A stretch of 64,000 nucleotides of DNA from Bog-950 sp046329515 (GTDB lineage Bacteria > Bacteroidota > Bacteroidia > Chitinophagales > LD1). Shown piece after piece: positions 7,115-15,853 of this stretch (positions are counted from its first letter, which is position 1; each line of letters opens with the position of its first letter). A program made the translations under genes and the position numbers. Below the pieces are notes generated by a model, which did no database searches, was not told the origin of the DNA, and worked only from the letters and a program-made list of their open reading frames with translations. The stretch spans positions 310,001-374,000 of the forward strand of contig JAXLUM010000003.1 of the NCBI GenBank assembly GCA_046329515.1. Reading direction: 5' to 3'.

Positions 7115-9499
7115 TTATTGATTGTAAAGGGGAACGATGAGCTTAATGGTGAAATTCCGTCCCATATTATAGATGCCGGTTCGCCCTGTTAATGGATTTT
7201 CGCCATTGTATTTCCAACGGCTTAAATGGTTTTGATAAGCGGTATTGAGAATATTGTTTACAGAACACTGAAGGGTGAACCACGTTTTGCCCTTTAAGCC
7301 TACGTTAGTACCTACTGAAGCGTTAAGTAGCCAATAGCGCGCCGTTGGCGTTTCAGTATTGGCATACTGTAATACAAAGTTTTGTTTCATATTAAAATCG
7401 CTTTGTATGCTTGCATAAGCATGGGTAAATACAGGCCCCAGTTTGTGCGCTTCGGCGCGAACAGTACAAAGCCAACGCCCGGCCGGCATAAAAGATAAAT
7501 TTCGTAAAGCAGGGATTGTATTCAATTGTATGCCGCGCACATAACTAAATGAACTTTCCAGGTGCAGCCAGTCTATAGGATGCGGGTGGATGTCTAATTC
7601 AACTTCCGCTCCATATAAAAGCGCATCGTTCTGGCGGAAGGTAAAAGCCACAAATGGTTCACCTGTAATAGGGAAACTATCAAGCCCTGTTGAAGAGGGC
7701 AACTTTACGGCATAGGTAAAACGCTGAACGTAATTGGCAAAACCCGCTACATCAAAGGATACATGCGCGTTGCTGAAATTTATACCAAAATCTCCCTGAA
7801 GACTGTACTCGGGTTTAAGCGAACTGTTGCCAATTTCATAGCGCACCGTTCCTTCGTGTACGCCATTTGCAGCTAATTCGGCAACAGTTGGCGTTCGGTA
7901 ACCGCTGCCGGCGTTTAATTTTATAGCTAAACCGTTAACAGGGTTAAAGGCCACGCCAACGCTACCCGTTGCACTTGCAAACAATTTGTGCATTGCCGCA
8001 AACTTTTGCGAAGCCAGGGATGTGTTTTCGGGGACCACCTGTTCAGCGCTATCCAGCCAAAGGGCATTGCTATTCATCAAACGAATGTCGGCCCGGACCC
8101 CGCCGCTAAGCGTAATTTTTTGCCAGCGTTTTTTGGTAACTATAAAAGCACCGCCATCGGTTTGGTTGTAGGAGGGTATCAGAAATTCAGTACCATAATT
8201 TTTGTTTAACTGCCACATGCCATTTAACCCTACGGTTGTTTCCCAATTCTTCTTTTCGGGCAAATGGAATTTTACATCGTAATTAAGAGTGTGCAGCATT
8301 AGGTAAAGGCCGGCCTCTTTTGCTGATTCGGCAAACTCGCGCCTTAAATTGTTTTGATAAGCCGCGGTAAACTCAAGCGAAGTTTGATTATTAAAGTACA
8401 AATGGTTTTTCAGAGTAACCATTTGATGATTGATGCGCTGAAAAGGCAAAGCCGTTTTATAAACTGCTGCTTCCTTTTGCGAAACTGCGCTGCCGTCTTC
8501 CATTAGCCAGTTACCCAGGCTATCGCGCTCACCCTCGTTAAAGCCAATTTGGGTATTGAAGGAGGAGAGATAAATATGCGTGTATCCCATTTTGTGATTG
8601 AAGCCCAGTAGACCGTTACCATTCCATTCTTTAAATCCCGAATTGAAAATATAGTTGTCGTAACGGTTGCGCATGTTGCCTGCATAACGATTGCTTACGC
8701 GCGCCTGCCAGGTAATTCTGCCTTTGGTGCCGCCATTATAAAGGCTCCAGCCAAACAGATGATTATTGCTTTGGTATTCTGTTGTTAAATCGCTTTCAAT
8801 ATGGTTTTGAGGAACCGGCGAGGGACGAAGAAAATTGATAACACCGCCCATGGCATCGCTGCCATACATTAACGAGCCAGGGCCTTTTACCAATTCCACC
8901 TGTGCAATACTGTACTCGTCAATTTCAATACCGTGCTCATCTCCCCATTGCTGCCCTTCCTGTCTTACACCGTTATTGAGCGTAAGTATTCGGTTATAGG
9001 AAAGTCCCCGAATTACGGGCTTTGAAATGGCGCCCCCTGTACTAACTGCTGCCACACCAGGCTGTTGCGTTATGGCATCTACAATGTTTGATGAAGAAAT
9101 ATGGAATAGTTCCTCGCGATTGATGATGGACGTAGGGACAGGACTTTCTTTTAGTGATGATGTTTTGGATGTTCCCGTAACCACAATTTCCTCCATTTCT
9201 TTATGCGAGTGGTTTAATGTAAAAGTTAAGGGTGAGTTAAGTGGAATACTTATGCGCTGCGATTCTATTTCGTAACCTAAAAACGAAACCTGGCAGGTAA
9301 AGGTTCCCTTAGGTAAATTGGTTATAAGAAAACTACCGCTGGTATCAGTAACTACTCCTGTTTTTAGTTCAGGAAGTGAAACAACGGCACCGCTTAAGGG
9401 TTGATTATCCTGTGCATCGAGCACAGTGCCGCTAATTTGCTGCTGGGCTGCTGCTGCATAGTACAATGCACTAAGCAGTATCAAAAAAATATACTTCAT
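7115..9499 (-). CDS. TonB-dependent outer-membrane receptor, probably for a metal or metal complex
   Basis: A 794-residue receptor. In order: signal peptide (to about residue 18), carboxypeptidase-regulatory-like domain (QISGTVLDAQDNQPLSGAVVSL to about 105), plug domain (EEIVVTGTSKTSSLKESPVP, then VVELVKGPGSLMYGSDAMGGVIN-like segment near 200-220), and a beta-barrel ending in a strand with a terminal aromatic-type pattern (NMGRNFTIKLIVPLYNQ). The plug has an acidic/His loop QEGQQWGDEHGIEID near 181-195. The family normally imports siderophores, vitamins or metals with energy from TonB. The cluster with MbnP, MbnH and Cys/His-rich small proteins points to copper or another transition metal, but the substrate is not proven. 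Confidence 0.9.
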   Translation of the reverse strand: MKYIFLILLSALYYAAAAQQQISGTVLDAQDNQPLSGAVVSLPELKTGVVTDTSGSFLITNLPKGTFTCQVSFLGYEIESQRISIPLNSPLTFTLNHSHKEMEEIVVTGTSKTSSLKESPVPTSIINREELFHISSSNIVDAITQQPGVAAVSTGGAISKPVIRGLSYNRILTLNNGVRQEGQQWGDEHGIEIDEYSIAQVELVKGPGSLMYGSDAMGGVINFLRPSPVPQNHIESDLTTEYQSNNHLFGWSLYNGGTKGRITWQARVSNRYAGNMRNRYDNYIFNSGFKEWNGNGLLGFNHKMGYTHIYLSSFNTQIGFNEGERDSLGNWLMEDGSAVSQKEAAVYKTALPFQRINHQMVTLKNHLYFNNQTSLEFTAAYQNNLRREFAESAKEAGLYLMLHTLNYDVKFHLPEKKNWETTVGLNGMWQLNKNYGTEFLIPSYNQTDGGAFIVTKKRWQKITLSGGVRADIRLMNSNALWLDSAEQVVPENTSLASQKFAAMHKLFASATGSVGVAFNPVNGLAIKLNAGSGYRTPTVAELAANGVHEGTVRYEIGNSSLKPEYSLQGDFGINFSNAHVSFDVAGFANYVQRFTYAVKLPSSTGLDSFPITGEPFVAFTFRQNDALLYGAEVELDIHPHPIDWLHLESSFSYVRGIQLNTIPALRNLSFMPAGRWLCTVRAEAHKLGPVFTHAYASIQSDFNMKQNFVLQYANTETPTARYWLLNASVGTNVGLKGKTWFTLQCSVNNILNTAYQNHLSRWKYNGENPLTGRTGIYNMGRNFTIKLIVPLYNQ

Positions 9500-9571
9500 G
9501 TTCAGAATGCTTAAAAAGTAAATAATAGCAGCCGTACGGGCTGTTAGTGTTCAATAAAGGTTGTAGGCTTT

Positions 9572-9898
9572 TTAAGCTATAGATGGAGGACCACGGAGTG
9601 GTTTAGTATAAAGGCGGGTTGTTGTAGGAGTGAAACAGGCTGCCGGTTGCTTTACTGCAAAATACTGTTGCGGTAATTGCGGGTGAATCAGTGTTATGGC
9701 ATCGGTAAAAAAAGCAATGTCGAATTTACAAACGGCACATTCGCCGTGCTCATCAGCAGGGTGAATATGGTTATCGCAATGTTCGTGGGCTTCGTGAGAG
9801 GCAAACAGGTAATGCACCTCCTTAACCGAAACGGTAAACAGGACGGTAAAAGCAAAAACAACTGAAAAAATGCTGCGTAGCAATGAACGTTTGAACAT
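9572..9898 (-). CDS. Small His/Cys-rich secreted or membrane protein
   Basis: A 108-residue protein with a hydrophobic N-terminal segment (RSIFSVVFAFTVLFTVSV) and then a metal-ligand-rich stretch, HEAHEHCDNHIHPADEHGECAVCKFD (residues about 34-60; written here in two parts: HEAHEHCDNHIH and PADEHGECAVCKFD), with seven His and three Cys. It is the first gene of the minus-strand metal-related cluster, 72 bases before the TonB receptor. It is divergent from the SixA gene with only 29 bases between the start codons. Proteins of this look (DUF2946-like) are often found with copper receptors, from memory. A copper-binding or sensing role is inference. Confidence 0.65.
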   Translation of the reverse strand: MFKRSLLRSIFSVVFAFTVLFTVSVKEVHYLFASHEAHEHCDNHIHPADEHGECAVCKFDIAFFTDAITLIHPQLPQQYFAVKQPAACFTPTTTRLYTKPLRGPPSIA

Positions 9899-9905
9899 TC
9901 GCAGG

Positions 9906-9913
9906 CAAAAATA
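9906..9913 (-). promoter_or_regulatory. Possible -7 promoter element for the metal-related cluster
   Basis: The minus strand reads TATTTTTG, matching the Bacteroidetes -7 consensus TAnnTTTG. It lies only 8 bases before the ATG at 9898, which would give an almost leaderless transcript, and no clear TTTG -33 box is seen at the right spacing. Weak support. Confidence 0.25.
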
Positions 9914-9927
9914 TGTAGTTTCAGGAA

Positions 9928-10425
9928 ATGAAAAAGAATTTAGTGCTTATACGCCACACCAAAAGTAGTTGGAAGGATTTGAGTATGGCAGACTTTGACC
10001 GCCCATTAAAGAAGGACCGGATTGATGATGCAAAAAACATGGGCAAATATTTAAAGGGGTTAAAGTTGCAACCCGATTTAGTTGTAGCCAGCCCCGCATT
10101 GCGCACAAAACAAACAGCGGAAATTATCTGCGATAAGCTGAACTATGATTTTGATAAAGTGCAGTTCGATAAACGTATTTATGAATCTACTGCTGAGGAA
10201 GTGATGCAGGTTATTAGAGAAACGGATGCAGAAGTGCAAACGTTGATTGTTATAGGCCACAATCCTTCCTTAAGCCATTTTGTTGCCCAGTATACTGATA
10301 AACTGCTTTTTGAAATGCCCACCACCGGTGTTGCCTGGCTTGAGTTTGAAACCGCCGATTGGGAAATATACCGCACCACCAAAGCCAGCCTACTCTACTT
10401 TTTAACCCCCGAAACAATCAAATAA
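9928..10425 (+). CDS. sixA: SixA-type histidine phosphatase
   Basis: A 165-residue cytoplasmic protein of the histidine phosphatase (phosphoglycerate mutase-like) superfamily. The catalytic RHT is at residues 9-11 (NLVLIRHTKSSW), followed by DFDRPLKKDRIDDAKNMG, LVVASPALRTKQTAE with the second Arg, and the second catalytic His in VIGHNPSLSHF near 111-120. Length fits SixA, which removes phosphate from histidine phosphotransfer domains in E. coli; in Bacteroidota the substrate is not known. It lies upstream of the polyphosphate genes on the same strand, with a small lipoprotein gene between. Confidence 0.85.
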   Translation: MKKNLVLIRHTKSSWKDLSMADFDRPLKKDRIDDAKNMGKYLKGLKLQPDLVVASPALRTKQTAEIICDKLNYDFDKVQFDKRIYESTAEEVMQVIRETDAEVQTLIVIGHNPSLSHFVAQYTDKLLFEMPTTGVAWLEFETADWEIYRTTKASLLYFLTPETIK

Positions 10426-10449
10426 GGCGCTATACGTTAAATAAACGTC

Positions 10450-10578
10450 ATGAAGCCGTTCAAAACCGGTATTACCATTCTTTTTGTCTTCTGCCTGATT
10501 TTCATGCAGTCCTGTGGTGTAAAACGCGATTGCCGTGGCCATATAAAGCATAAGTTGCCAAACGGCGTTTGGATTTAA
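10450..10578 (+). CDS. 42-residue lipoprotein microprotein
   Basis: An ATG at 10450 opens a 42-codon frame ending in TAA at 10578. It encodes a hydrophobic signal (FKTGITILFVFCLIFMQSCG) with a proper lipobox MQSC, then a short basic mature part VKRDCRGHIKHKLPNGVWI. The combination of signal, lipobox and a compact CG-x-KRDCRG-type tail is unlikely by chance, and similar very short lipoproteins (xRDCxGxxKxxxxNGxxx) occur in Bacteroidota as I remember. It starts 24 bases after sixA and ends 102 bases before ppk. The mature peptide is only about 20 residues; function unknown. Confidence 0.65.
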   Translation: MKPFKTGITILFVFCLIFMQSCGVKRDCRGHIKHKLPNGVWI

Positions 10579-10614
10579 TTTATCGTTAAGTCACTGTTAA
10601 TCATGGTTTACTAG

Positions 10615-10657
10615 AGGGCTTTCTTCTATATTAGTCGCACACCGCAACTAAAGCCCT
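10615..10657 (+). promoter_or_regulatory. Inverted repeat in the ppk leader
   Basis: AGGGCTTT (10615-10622) is repeated inverted as AAAGCCCT (10650-10657), and an inner TAGT/ACTA pair extends the stem after a bulge. No T tract follows, so it is not a standard terminator. It lies 23 bases before the polyphosphate kinase ATG and could be a leader hairpin or operator. Confidence 0.35.
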
Positions 10658-10680
10658 TAACTTAGCGGCGGTTAGATTGT

Positions 10681-12738
10681 ATGTCGAAGCATAATCGGTT
10701 AATAAACCGCGAAATAAGTTGGTTATCGTTTAACGAGCGGGTGCTGCAGGAAGCAGCCGATTCAGGCGTGCCGGTAATTGAACGGCTGCGCTTTTTAGGA
10801 ATTTTCTCCAACAACCAGGATGAGTTCTTTCGTGTAAGAGTGGCTACGTTGCGCAGGTTAGATGCTATTGGTAAAAAAGCCAAGGCTGTGGTGCACGATA
10901 AACCAAAGAAAATTCTGGAAGAGGTGCAGCGCACTGTATTAAAACAGGGAAAACTGTTTGAGGAGATATATGCCGATGTACAGAAGGAACTAAAGAAGCA
11001 GAAGATATTTATAATAAATGAGCGGCAGCTTACACCGGAACAAGGCGAGTTTGTAAAGAACTACTTTGTTGAAAAAGTGCGGCCTACACTGGTGCCTATT
11101 ATGCTTAACCAGGTTAAAAACTTTCCTTATATAAAGGATAAGGTTATTTACCTGGCCATTAAGCTAGCATTAAAAGATAAGCCCGCGCAAAAGCAGTACG
11201 CTATAGTGGAGGTGCCTACCGATATGGCTGACCGTTTTGTGGTTTTGCCTTCGCCTAATCAAAACAGCTACGTTATACTGCTGGATGATATAATACGCTA
11301 CAACCTGCCTGAGGTATTCGGCACTTTTCCTTTTACGGATATAGATGCTTATACCATTAAGATAACGCGCGATGCGGAATTGGATATTGATAATGATATT
11401 TCGCAAAGCTTTATGGATAAGATTTCCAAAAGCGTAAAGGCAAGGCAGAAAGGAAATCCGGTAAGGTTTGTGTACGACAGTAACATCCCTAAGGACCTGT
11501 TGGAGTTCATTATGCAAAAAATGAACCTTAAAGAAAAAGATAACCTGCAACCCGGCGGACGCTATCACAACTTTAAGGACTTTATGAAGTTCCCTAACCT
11601 GGGCGGGCCGCAGTTAACCTATGAAAAGCTGAAACCTTTAGTGCATAAGCAGCTAAGCGGTAACCAAAGTTTTTTTGAGGTATTGAAGAAGGGTGATGTA
11701 ATGCTGCATTATCCTTACCAAAAGTTTTCGCACTTTATTGATTTGTTACGCGAAGCGGCTATAGACCCTAATGTAAAAAGCATAAAAATTACACTGTACC
11801 GCGTAGCCGCAAAAAGCATGGTTATAAATGCGCTGGTAAATGCCGCTAAAAACGGCAAGCATGTTATTGCGGTAGTAGAAGTGCAGGCGCGCTTTGATGA
11901 AGAAGCCAATATAAAATGGGCCAAGGAGCTACAGGACGAAGGCATACAGGTAATTTATGGTGTGCCGGGCTTAAAGGTGCACAGCAAGGTTTGCCTTATT
12001 AGCCGTAATGAAAATGGGAAGGTGGTTAACTATGCCAATATTACTACGGGCAATTACAACGAAAATACATCAGAAGTGTATTGTGATGACGCACTGTTTA
12101 CCAGTGATAAGCGCATTACTAAAGAAGCCGAACACATATTTGAATTTTTTGAAAAGAATTACCGGGTGTATAATTTTAAACACCTGGTTGTTTCGCCACA
12201 TGCTACCCGTAAGCGTTTGCTAAAGCTTATTGAAAATGAGGTAGAGGCGGCCCATAAAGGAAAGACCGCATCTATATTCTTAAAGATGAACAGCCTGGTA
12301 GATGAGGAAATGATTAAGGCGCTGTATGATGCCAGCAGGGCAGGAGTGAAGATTAAGTTAATAGTGCGCGGTACCTGTGCATTGATACCCGGTATTGAGG
12401 GTATGAGTGAAAATATTGAAGCCATAAGTATTATAGATAAGTTTCTTGAACATTCCCGTATTTACATATTCCATAACGGTGGAGAAGAGTTGTATTACAT
12501 TTCTTCAGCTGATTGGATGACACGTAACCTTGATAACCGCATTGAGATTAGCTGCCCAATTTATGATAAGGGCATACAGCAGGAACTGCGCCGTATTATG
12601 GAGATACAGTGGCAGGATAATATAAAGGCGCGCATACTTAACGATTTGCAAAACAATGCCCACCGCCTTAACACCGGCAAGGAAAAGATAAGAGCCCAGG
12701 AAACCATTTACAGTTTTCTGCAGCAAACGAAAGCTTAA
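10681..12738 (+). CDS. ppk1: Polyphosphate kinase 1
   Basis: A 685-residue enzyme that reversibly polymerises the terminal phosphate of ATP into polyphosphate. The N-terminal domain begins with the family pattern NREISWLSFNERVLQEA (residues 8-24) and continues with FLGIFSNNQDEFFRVRV. The two phospholipase-D-like catalytic domains follow, with KSIKITLYRVA, and GLKVHSKVCLI carrying the autophosphorylated His at residue 434. The distal part includes IKLIVRGTCALIPG and DNRIEISCPI. Full length for the family. It is followed 80 bases later by a Ppx/GppA gene, the usual polyphosphate pairing of synthesis and degradation. Confidence 0.97.
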   Translation: MSKHNRLINREISWLSFNERVLQEAADSGVPVIERLRFLGIFSNNQDEFFRVRVATLRRLDAIGKKAKAVVHDKPKKILEEVQRTVLKQGKLFEEIYADVQKELKKQKIFIINERQLTPEQGEFVKNYFVEKVRPTLVPIMLNQVKNFPYIKDKVIYLAIKLALKDKPAQKQYAIVEVPTDMADRFVVLPSPNQNSYVILLDDIIRYNLPEVFGTFPFTDIDAYTIKITRDAELDIDNDISQSFMDKISKSVKARQKGNPVRFVYDSNIPKDLLEFIMQKMNLKEKDNLQPGGRYHNFKDFMKFPNLGGPQLTYEKLKPLVHKQLSGNQSFFEVLKKGDVMLHYPYQKFSHFIDLLREAAIDPNVKSIKITLYRVAAKSMVINALVNAAKNGKHVIAVVEVQARFDEEANIKWAKELQDEGIQVIYGVPGLKVHSKVCLISRNENGKVVNYANITTGNYNENTSEVYCDDALFTSDKRITKEAEHIFEFFEKNYRVYNFKHLVVSPHATRKRLLKLIENEVEAAHKGKTASIFLKMNSLVDEEMIKALYDASRAGVKIKLIVRGTCALIPGIEGMSENIEAISIIDKFLEHSRIYIFHNGGEELYYISSADWMTRNLDNRIEISCPIYDKGIQQELRRIMEIQWQDNIKARILNDLQNNAHRLNTGKEKIRAQETIYSFLQQTKA

Positions 12739-12818
12739 GGCTATTCACACTTTAGCGGTTGAAAACTCCGTTCACAGGCGGTTTACTGAGGAATTACCTT
12801 TAGTTAAAATTCCGGACA

Positions 12819-13727
12819 TTGGAAATACGGCGGTTTGCTGCTATTGATATTGGTTCTAACTCGGTTCGCTTACTAATTTCAAACGTATTGCAGAACGGGG
12901 AAGGACCGTTTTTTAAAAAGAGCGCCCTTATACGCGTGCCGGTGCGCTTAGGCGCTAATGCCTTTACCAACCATCGCATACCTGAAGTTGCCATAAACCA
13001 TTTGGTGGAAACCATGCTTGCCTTTAAATACCTGATGAAGGCAAACGAAGTGCTACATTATAAAGGCTGTGCTACCAGCGCTATGCGAGAAGCGGTAAAT
13101 GGCCCGGAGATAATTAAGCGCATTAAGGAGAAGGCCGGAATAAACATTGAGATAATTAAAGGCAACAGCGAGGCTAACCTGATATTCAATAGCCAAAGCG
13201 CGGCCCTGGGTAAAATAAGCGATACCTGCCTGTTTGTTGATGTAGGCGGGGGCAGCACGGAGATTACCATTTTTAATAAGCGCAAGGTGGTGGCTGCAAA
13301 GTCGTTTAACATTGGTACGTTACGCATACTGCAAAAGCAGGTAACACCGGCAGATTGGAAGAAACTGCGCGAATGGTTAAAACTTAAAACAGGTAAAGTG
13401 AAAGGCTTTACTATGATAGGCTCAGGCGGTAATATTAACCGGCTTAGTAAAATGGTGAACCTTAAACCGGGTAAGCCAATATCATACGATATGCTTGAGG
13501 ATGTGGTTGAGGAGTTAAAACGGTACTCGTACGAGGACCGCATGAAAATATTTGACCTTAACCCTGACCGTGCCGATGTAATTGTACCTGCCGGTGAAAT
13601 ATTTTTAACCCTTATGAAGGCCATGAAGGCGGATAAGATTTATGTGCCTAAAATTGGTTTAGGTGATGGAATAGTGCGGGAGGTGTATAAAGAATATTTG
13701 AATGGCAAAAAAAGCAAGCTGGAATAA
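12819..13727 (+). CDS. ppx: Ppx/GppA-family exopolyphosphatase
   Basis: A 302-residue phosphatase of the ASKHA fold that removes phosphate from polyphosphate ends or from pppGpp. The phosphate-1 motif AAIDIGSNSVRLLI is at residues 7-20, the second glycine loop LFVDVGGGSTEI near 138-149, and IVPAGEIFLTLM near 251-262. The start is a TTG at 12819; no ATG fits without losing the first motif. The single-domain length matches the short Ppx type without the C-terminal HD domain. It is downstream of ppk1 on the same strand and ends at a strong terminator. Confidence 0.92.
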   Translation: MEIRRFAAIDIGSNSVRLLISNVLQNGEGPFFKKSALIRVPVRLGANAFTNHRIPEVAINHLVETMLAFKYLMKANEVLHYKGCATSAMREAVNGPEIIKRIKEKAGINIEIIKGNSEANLIFNSQSAALGKISDTCLFVDVGGGSTEITIFNKRKVVAAKSFNIGTLRILQKQVTPADWKKLREWLKLKTGKVKGFTMIGSGGNINRLSKMVNLKPGKPISYDMLEDVVEELKRYSYEDRMKIFDLNPDRADVIVPAGEIFLTLMKAMKADKIYVPKIGLGDGIVREVYKEYLNGKKSKLE

Positions 13728-13743
13728 GCCGGCTTACCTACAT

Positions 13744-13774
13744 AAAAAAAGGACGCTTTCGGCGTCCTTTTTTT
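13744..13774. terminator. Bidirectional rho-independent terminator
   Basis: Perfect 6-bp stem GGACGC/GCGTCC (13751-13756 and 13762-13767) with a 5-base loop, flanked by A7 and T7. It separates the polyphosphate operon from the convergent protease gene at 13794-15719. Confidence 0.9.
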
Positions 13775-13793
13775 ATCTTTTCATTTAGTGCTT

Positions 13794-15719
13794 TTATTTT
13801 GAAATAATGAGCTTGCGGGTTTCGCGGCCCATTGGGGAATTGATAACTACGCTGTATAAACCGTTAGCAGCATCGTTCATATCAATATTGGTTTGCAGGA
13901 AGCCATCCACATCGTTGTACGTGTATGCTTTTACTTCCTGGCCCATCATGTTGAATACGCGAACATCAACGCGGTCCATAAGGTCGTCAAAATTCATGTG
14001 CAGTGTTACGTTTCCTGTTGAAGGGTTAGGGAACAATACATAATCTACATTGCTTAAGGCTTTAGATGACTGAACATCTTCGTCGCCATCGCGGAAGGCA
14101 GTGCTGCTGATTGATGCATTTAAGGTGTAGCATGAGCTGGCACTGTAAACACCGTTGTAACCATATACGCGAACGTAATAAGTACCGGTGGCAGCGTTGT
14201 TATACTTAATTACTTCGGTAGTAGTTCCGCTGTTCTGTGAAATTGCTACCTGCGAGCCGGTTGATTTGTATAAACGCACATCATAGTCAGCAGGTAAATT
14301 GCTTAAGGTAATGCGTATGTTCTTTTGTGTGCTGGTGTTGCTGAACTTAAAGTAGTCGTTATCAGTTGAGGTGCCTATAAGTGCAGTTATATCTGTATTA
14401 ACAGCAATTGTTTTAGCGGCTGATAAAGAGTTGTTAGACTCATAAACATCGGTGCAGCTTGTGGTATTAGACAGGGTTGTAAAGCTTGATGCGGTAAAAT
14501 TACCGGTACCTGCCGCACAAACTGATTGCACTTGCCAGCTATAGGCAGTGGCTGCGGTTAAACCGCTTAAGGTTAGTGAAGTTGATGTAGTTGAAGTTGA
14601 AGTCCAGCTTGCGGCTGAGCTAACTTTGTATTGCACATTGTAGCTTGTAGCACCGCTAACTGCTGACCAGCTTAAAGTAGCGCCGGTTTGTGTAATGCCT
14701 GAAGTGCTAAGGCCACTTACCGCGCCGCAATTGGCAGCTACGGGAGCCTGGCAACCTAAAGAGCTTAATAAAGAATAACGTGCGCCGCCTGAAGCGAATA
14801 AAGCCTGCATACGTGCTTTTTGGCCGGCAGTGAACATAAACATACAGGCATCATCAGTATAGTCCATGTAGTTCATAAACATATCGCCGTTAGGGCCATT
14901 GCTGCAGCTTACATGCGGAAAGGCAGGGCAACCATAGTTTTCGCTTCCCTGGTTAGGAGTATCACCGCAGTTGTCAGTACCGGTGCAGGCAGTGCCATCA
15001 TCACCCCAAATGTGGTAAAGGTTCAACCAGTGGCCAATTTCGTGAGTAGCTGTTCTGCCTTTATTGAAAGGTGCAGCAGCAGTGCCTGTGGTGCCAAAAC
15101 CTGTGTAAGTAATTACCACACCATCAGTTGCTGCAGCACCGCCAGGGAATTGAGCATAACCCAAAACACCACCGCTAAGGTTACATACCCATAAGTTTAA
15201 ATAGGAACTGCTTGGCCATGCATCATCACCACCACTTGATGAACGTTTAACGGCATCATTAGTAGAGAATGAAGTGGTAGTTGTTGATTTACGGATGATA
15301 CCTGTGGTAGCGTTTCCATTAGGGTCGCGCTGGGCAAGGCAAAACTGTACTTCACAGTCGGCTACCAGGCTTTGGAAAACCGAAGGTGTGCCGGTCCAGT
15401 CAGCATTTAATTTACGGAAATCAGCATTAAGCACATCAATCTGCGATTGTATTTGTGCATCGGAAACGTTTTGGGCGCTGGTGTTATATACCACGTGTAC
15501 TACCACAGGTATAGTAACTACTGCACGGCCGTTTATTTCCATGCCTCCGTTATTAATAAAGTTTTGAGTAAATGTTTCAATGTCTTCGCGGTTCTGAATA
15601 AAAGCAGGGTCTTCAGTTTCTAAACGGTGTAATGCATCCATTGCACCACACTTGCGTTGTGCAAATGTTGAACTGAAAGCTGCCAGGAAAAGAAGGGTTA
15701 AAAATGTAATTTTCTTCAT
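13794..15719 (-). CDS. Secreted M43-family (pappalysin-like) zinc metalloprotease with T9SS tail, copy 1
   Basis: A 641-residue secreted protease. Signal peptide residues 1-20 (FSSTFAQ); a propeptide-like region with VTIPVVVHVVYN near 68-79; the zinc site HEIGHWLNLYH at 226-236; the met-turn MNYMDY at 282-287; a fibronectin III domain about 333-418; a PPC-type beta domain about 424-530; and a T9SS type A sorting domain about 563-641 (LFPNPSTGNVTLHM ... NGLYSVVIN ... RKLIISK). The protein should cross the outer membrane through T9SS and have its tail removed. A close paralogue lies just upstream at 15854-17773, a tandem duplication. M43 proteases are typically extracellular endopeptidases. Confidence 0.93.
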   Translation of the reverse strand: MKKITFLTLLFLAAFSSTFAQRKCGAMDALHRLETEDPAFIQNREDIETFTQNFINNGGMEINGRAVVTIPVVVHVVYNTSAQNVSDAQIQSQIDVLNADFRKLNADWTGTPSVFQSLVADCEVQFCLAQRDPNGNATTGIIRKSTTTTSFSTNDAVKRSSSGGDDAWPSSSYLNLWVCNLSGGVLGYAQFPGGAAATDGVVITYTGFGTTGTAAAPFNKGRTATHEIGHWLNLYHIWGDDGTACTGTDNCGDTPNQGSENYGCPAFPHVSCSNGPNGDMFMNYMDYTDDACMFMFTAGQKARMQALFASGGARYSLLSSLGCQAPVAANCGAVSGLSTSGITQTGATLSWSAVSGATSYNVQYKVSSAASWTSTSTTSTSLTLSGLTAATAYSWQVQSVCAAGTGNFTASSFTTLSNTTSCTDVYESNNSLSAAKTIAVNTDITALIGTSTDNDYFKFSNTSTQKNIRITLSNLPADYDVRLYKSTGSQVAISQNSGTTTEVIKYNNAATGTYYVRVYGYNGVYSASSCYTLNASISSTAFRDGDEDVQSSKALSNVDYVLFPNPSTGNVTLHMNFDDLMDRVDVRVFNMMGQEVKAYTYNDVDGFLQTNIDMNDAANGLYSVVINSPMGRETRKLIISK

Positions 15720-15853
15720 GCGCTTAAGTTTAGTTGCCGCAAGAAAAAAAGTTATTTGATGAAAAGAGAAAGATAAAGGGTGGCGTTTACGCCCTAAAAT
15801 AAGACGTTTGCAACTAACTGATTTGTAGAAGGCTACGTAGCTCTCTTTATCAG

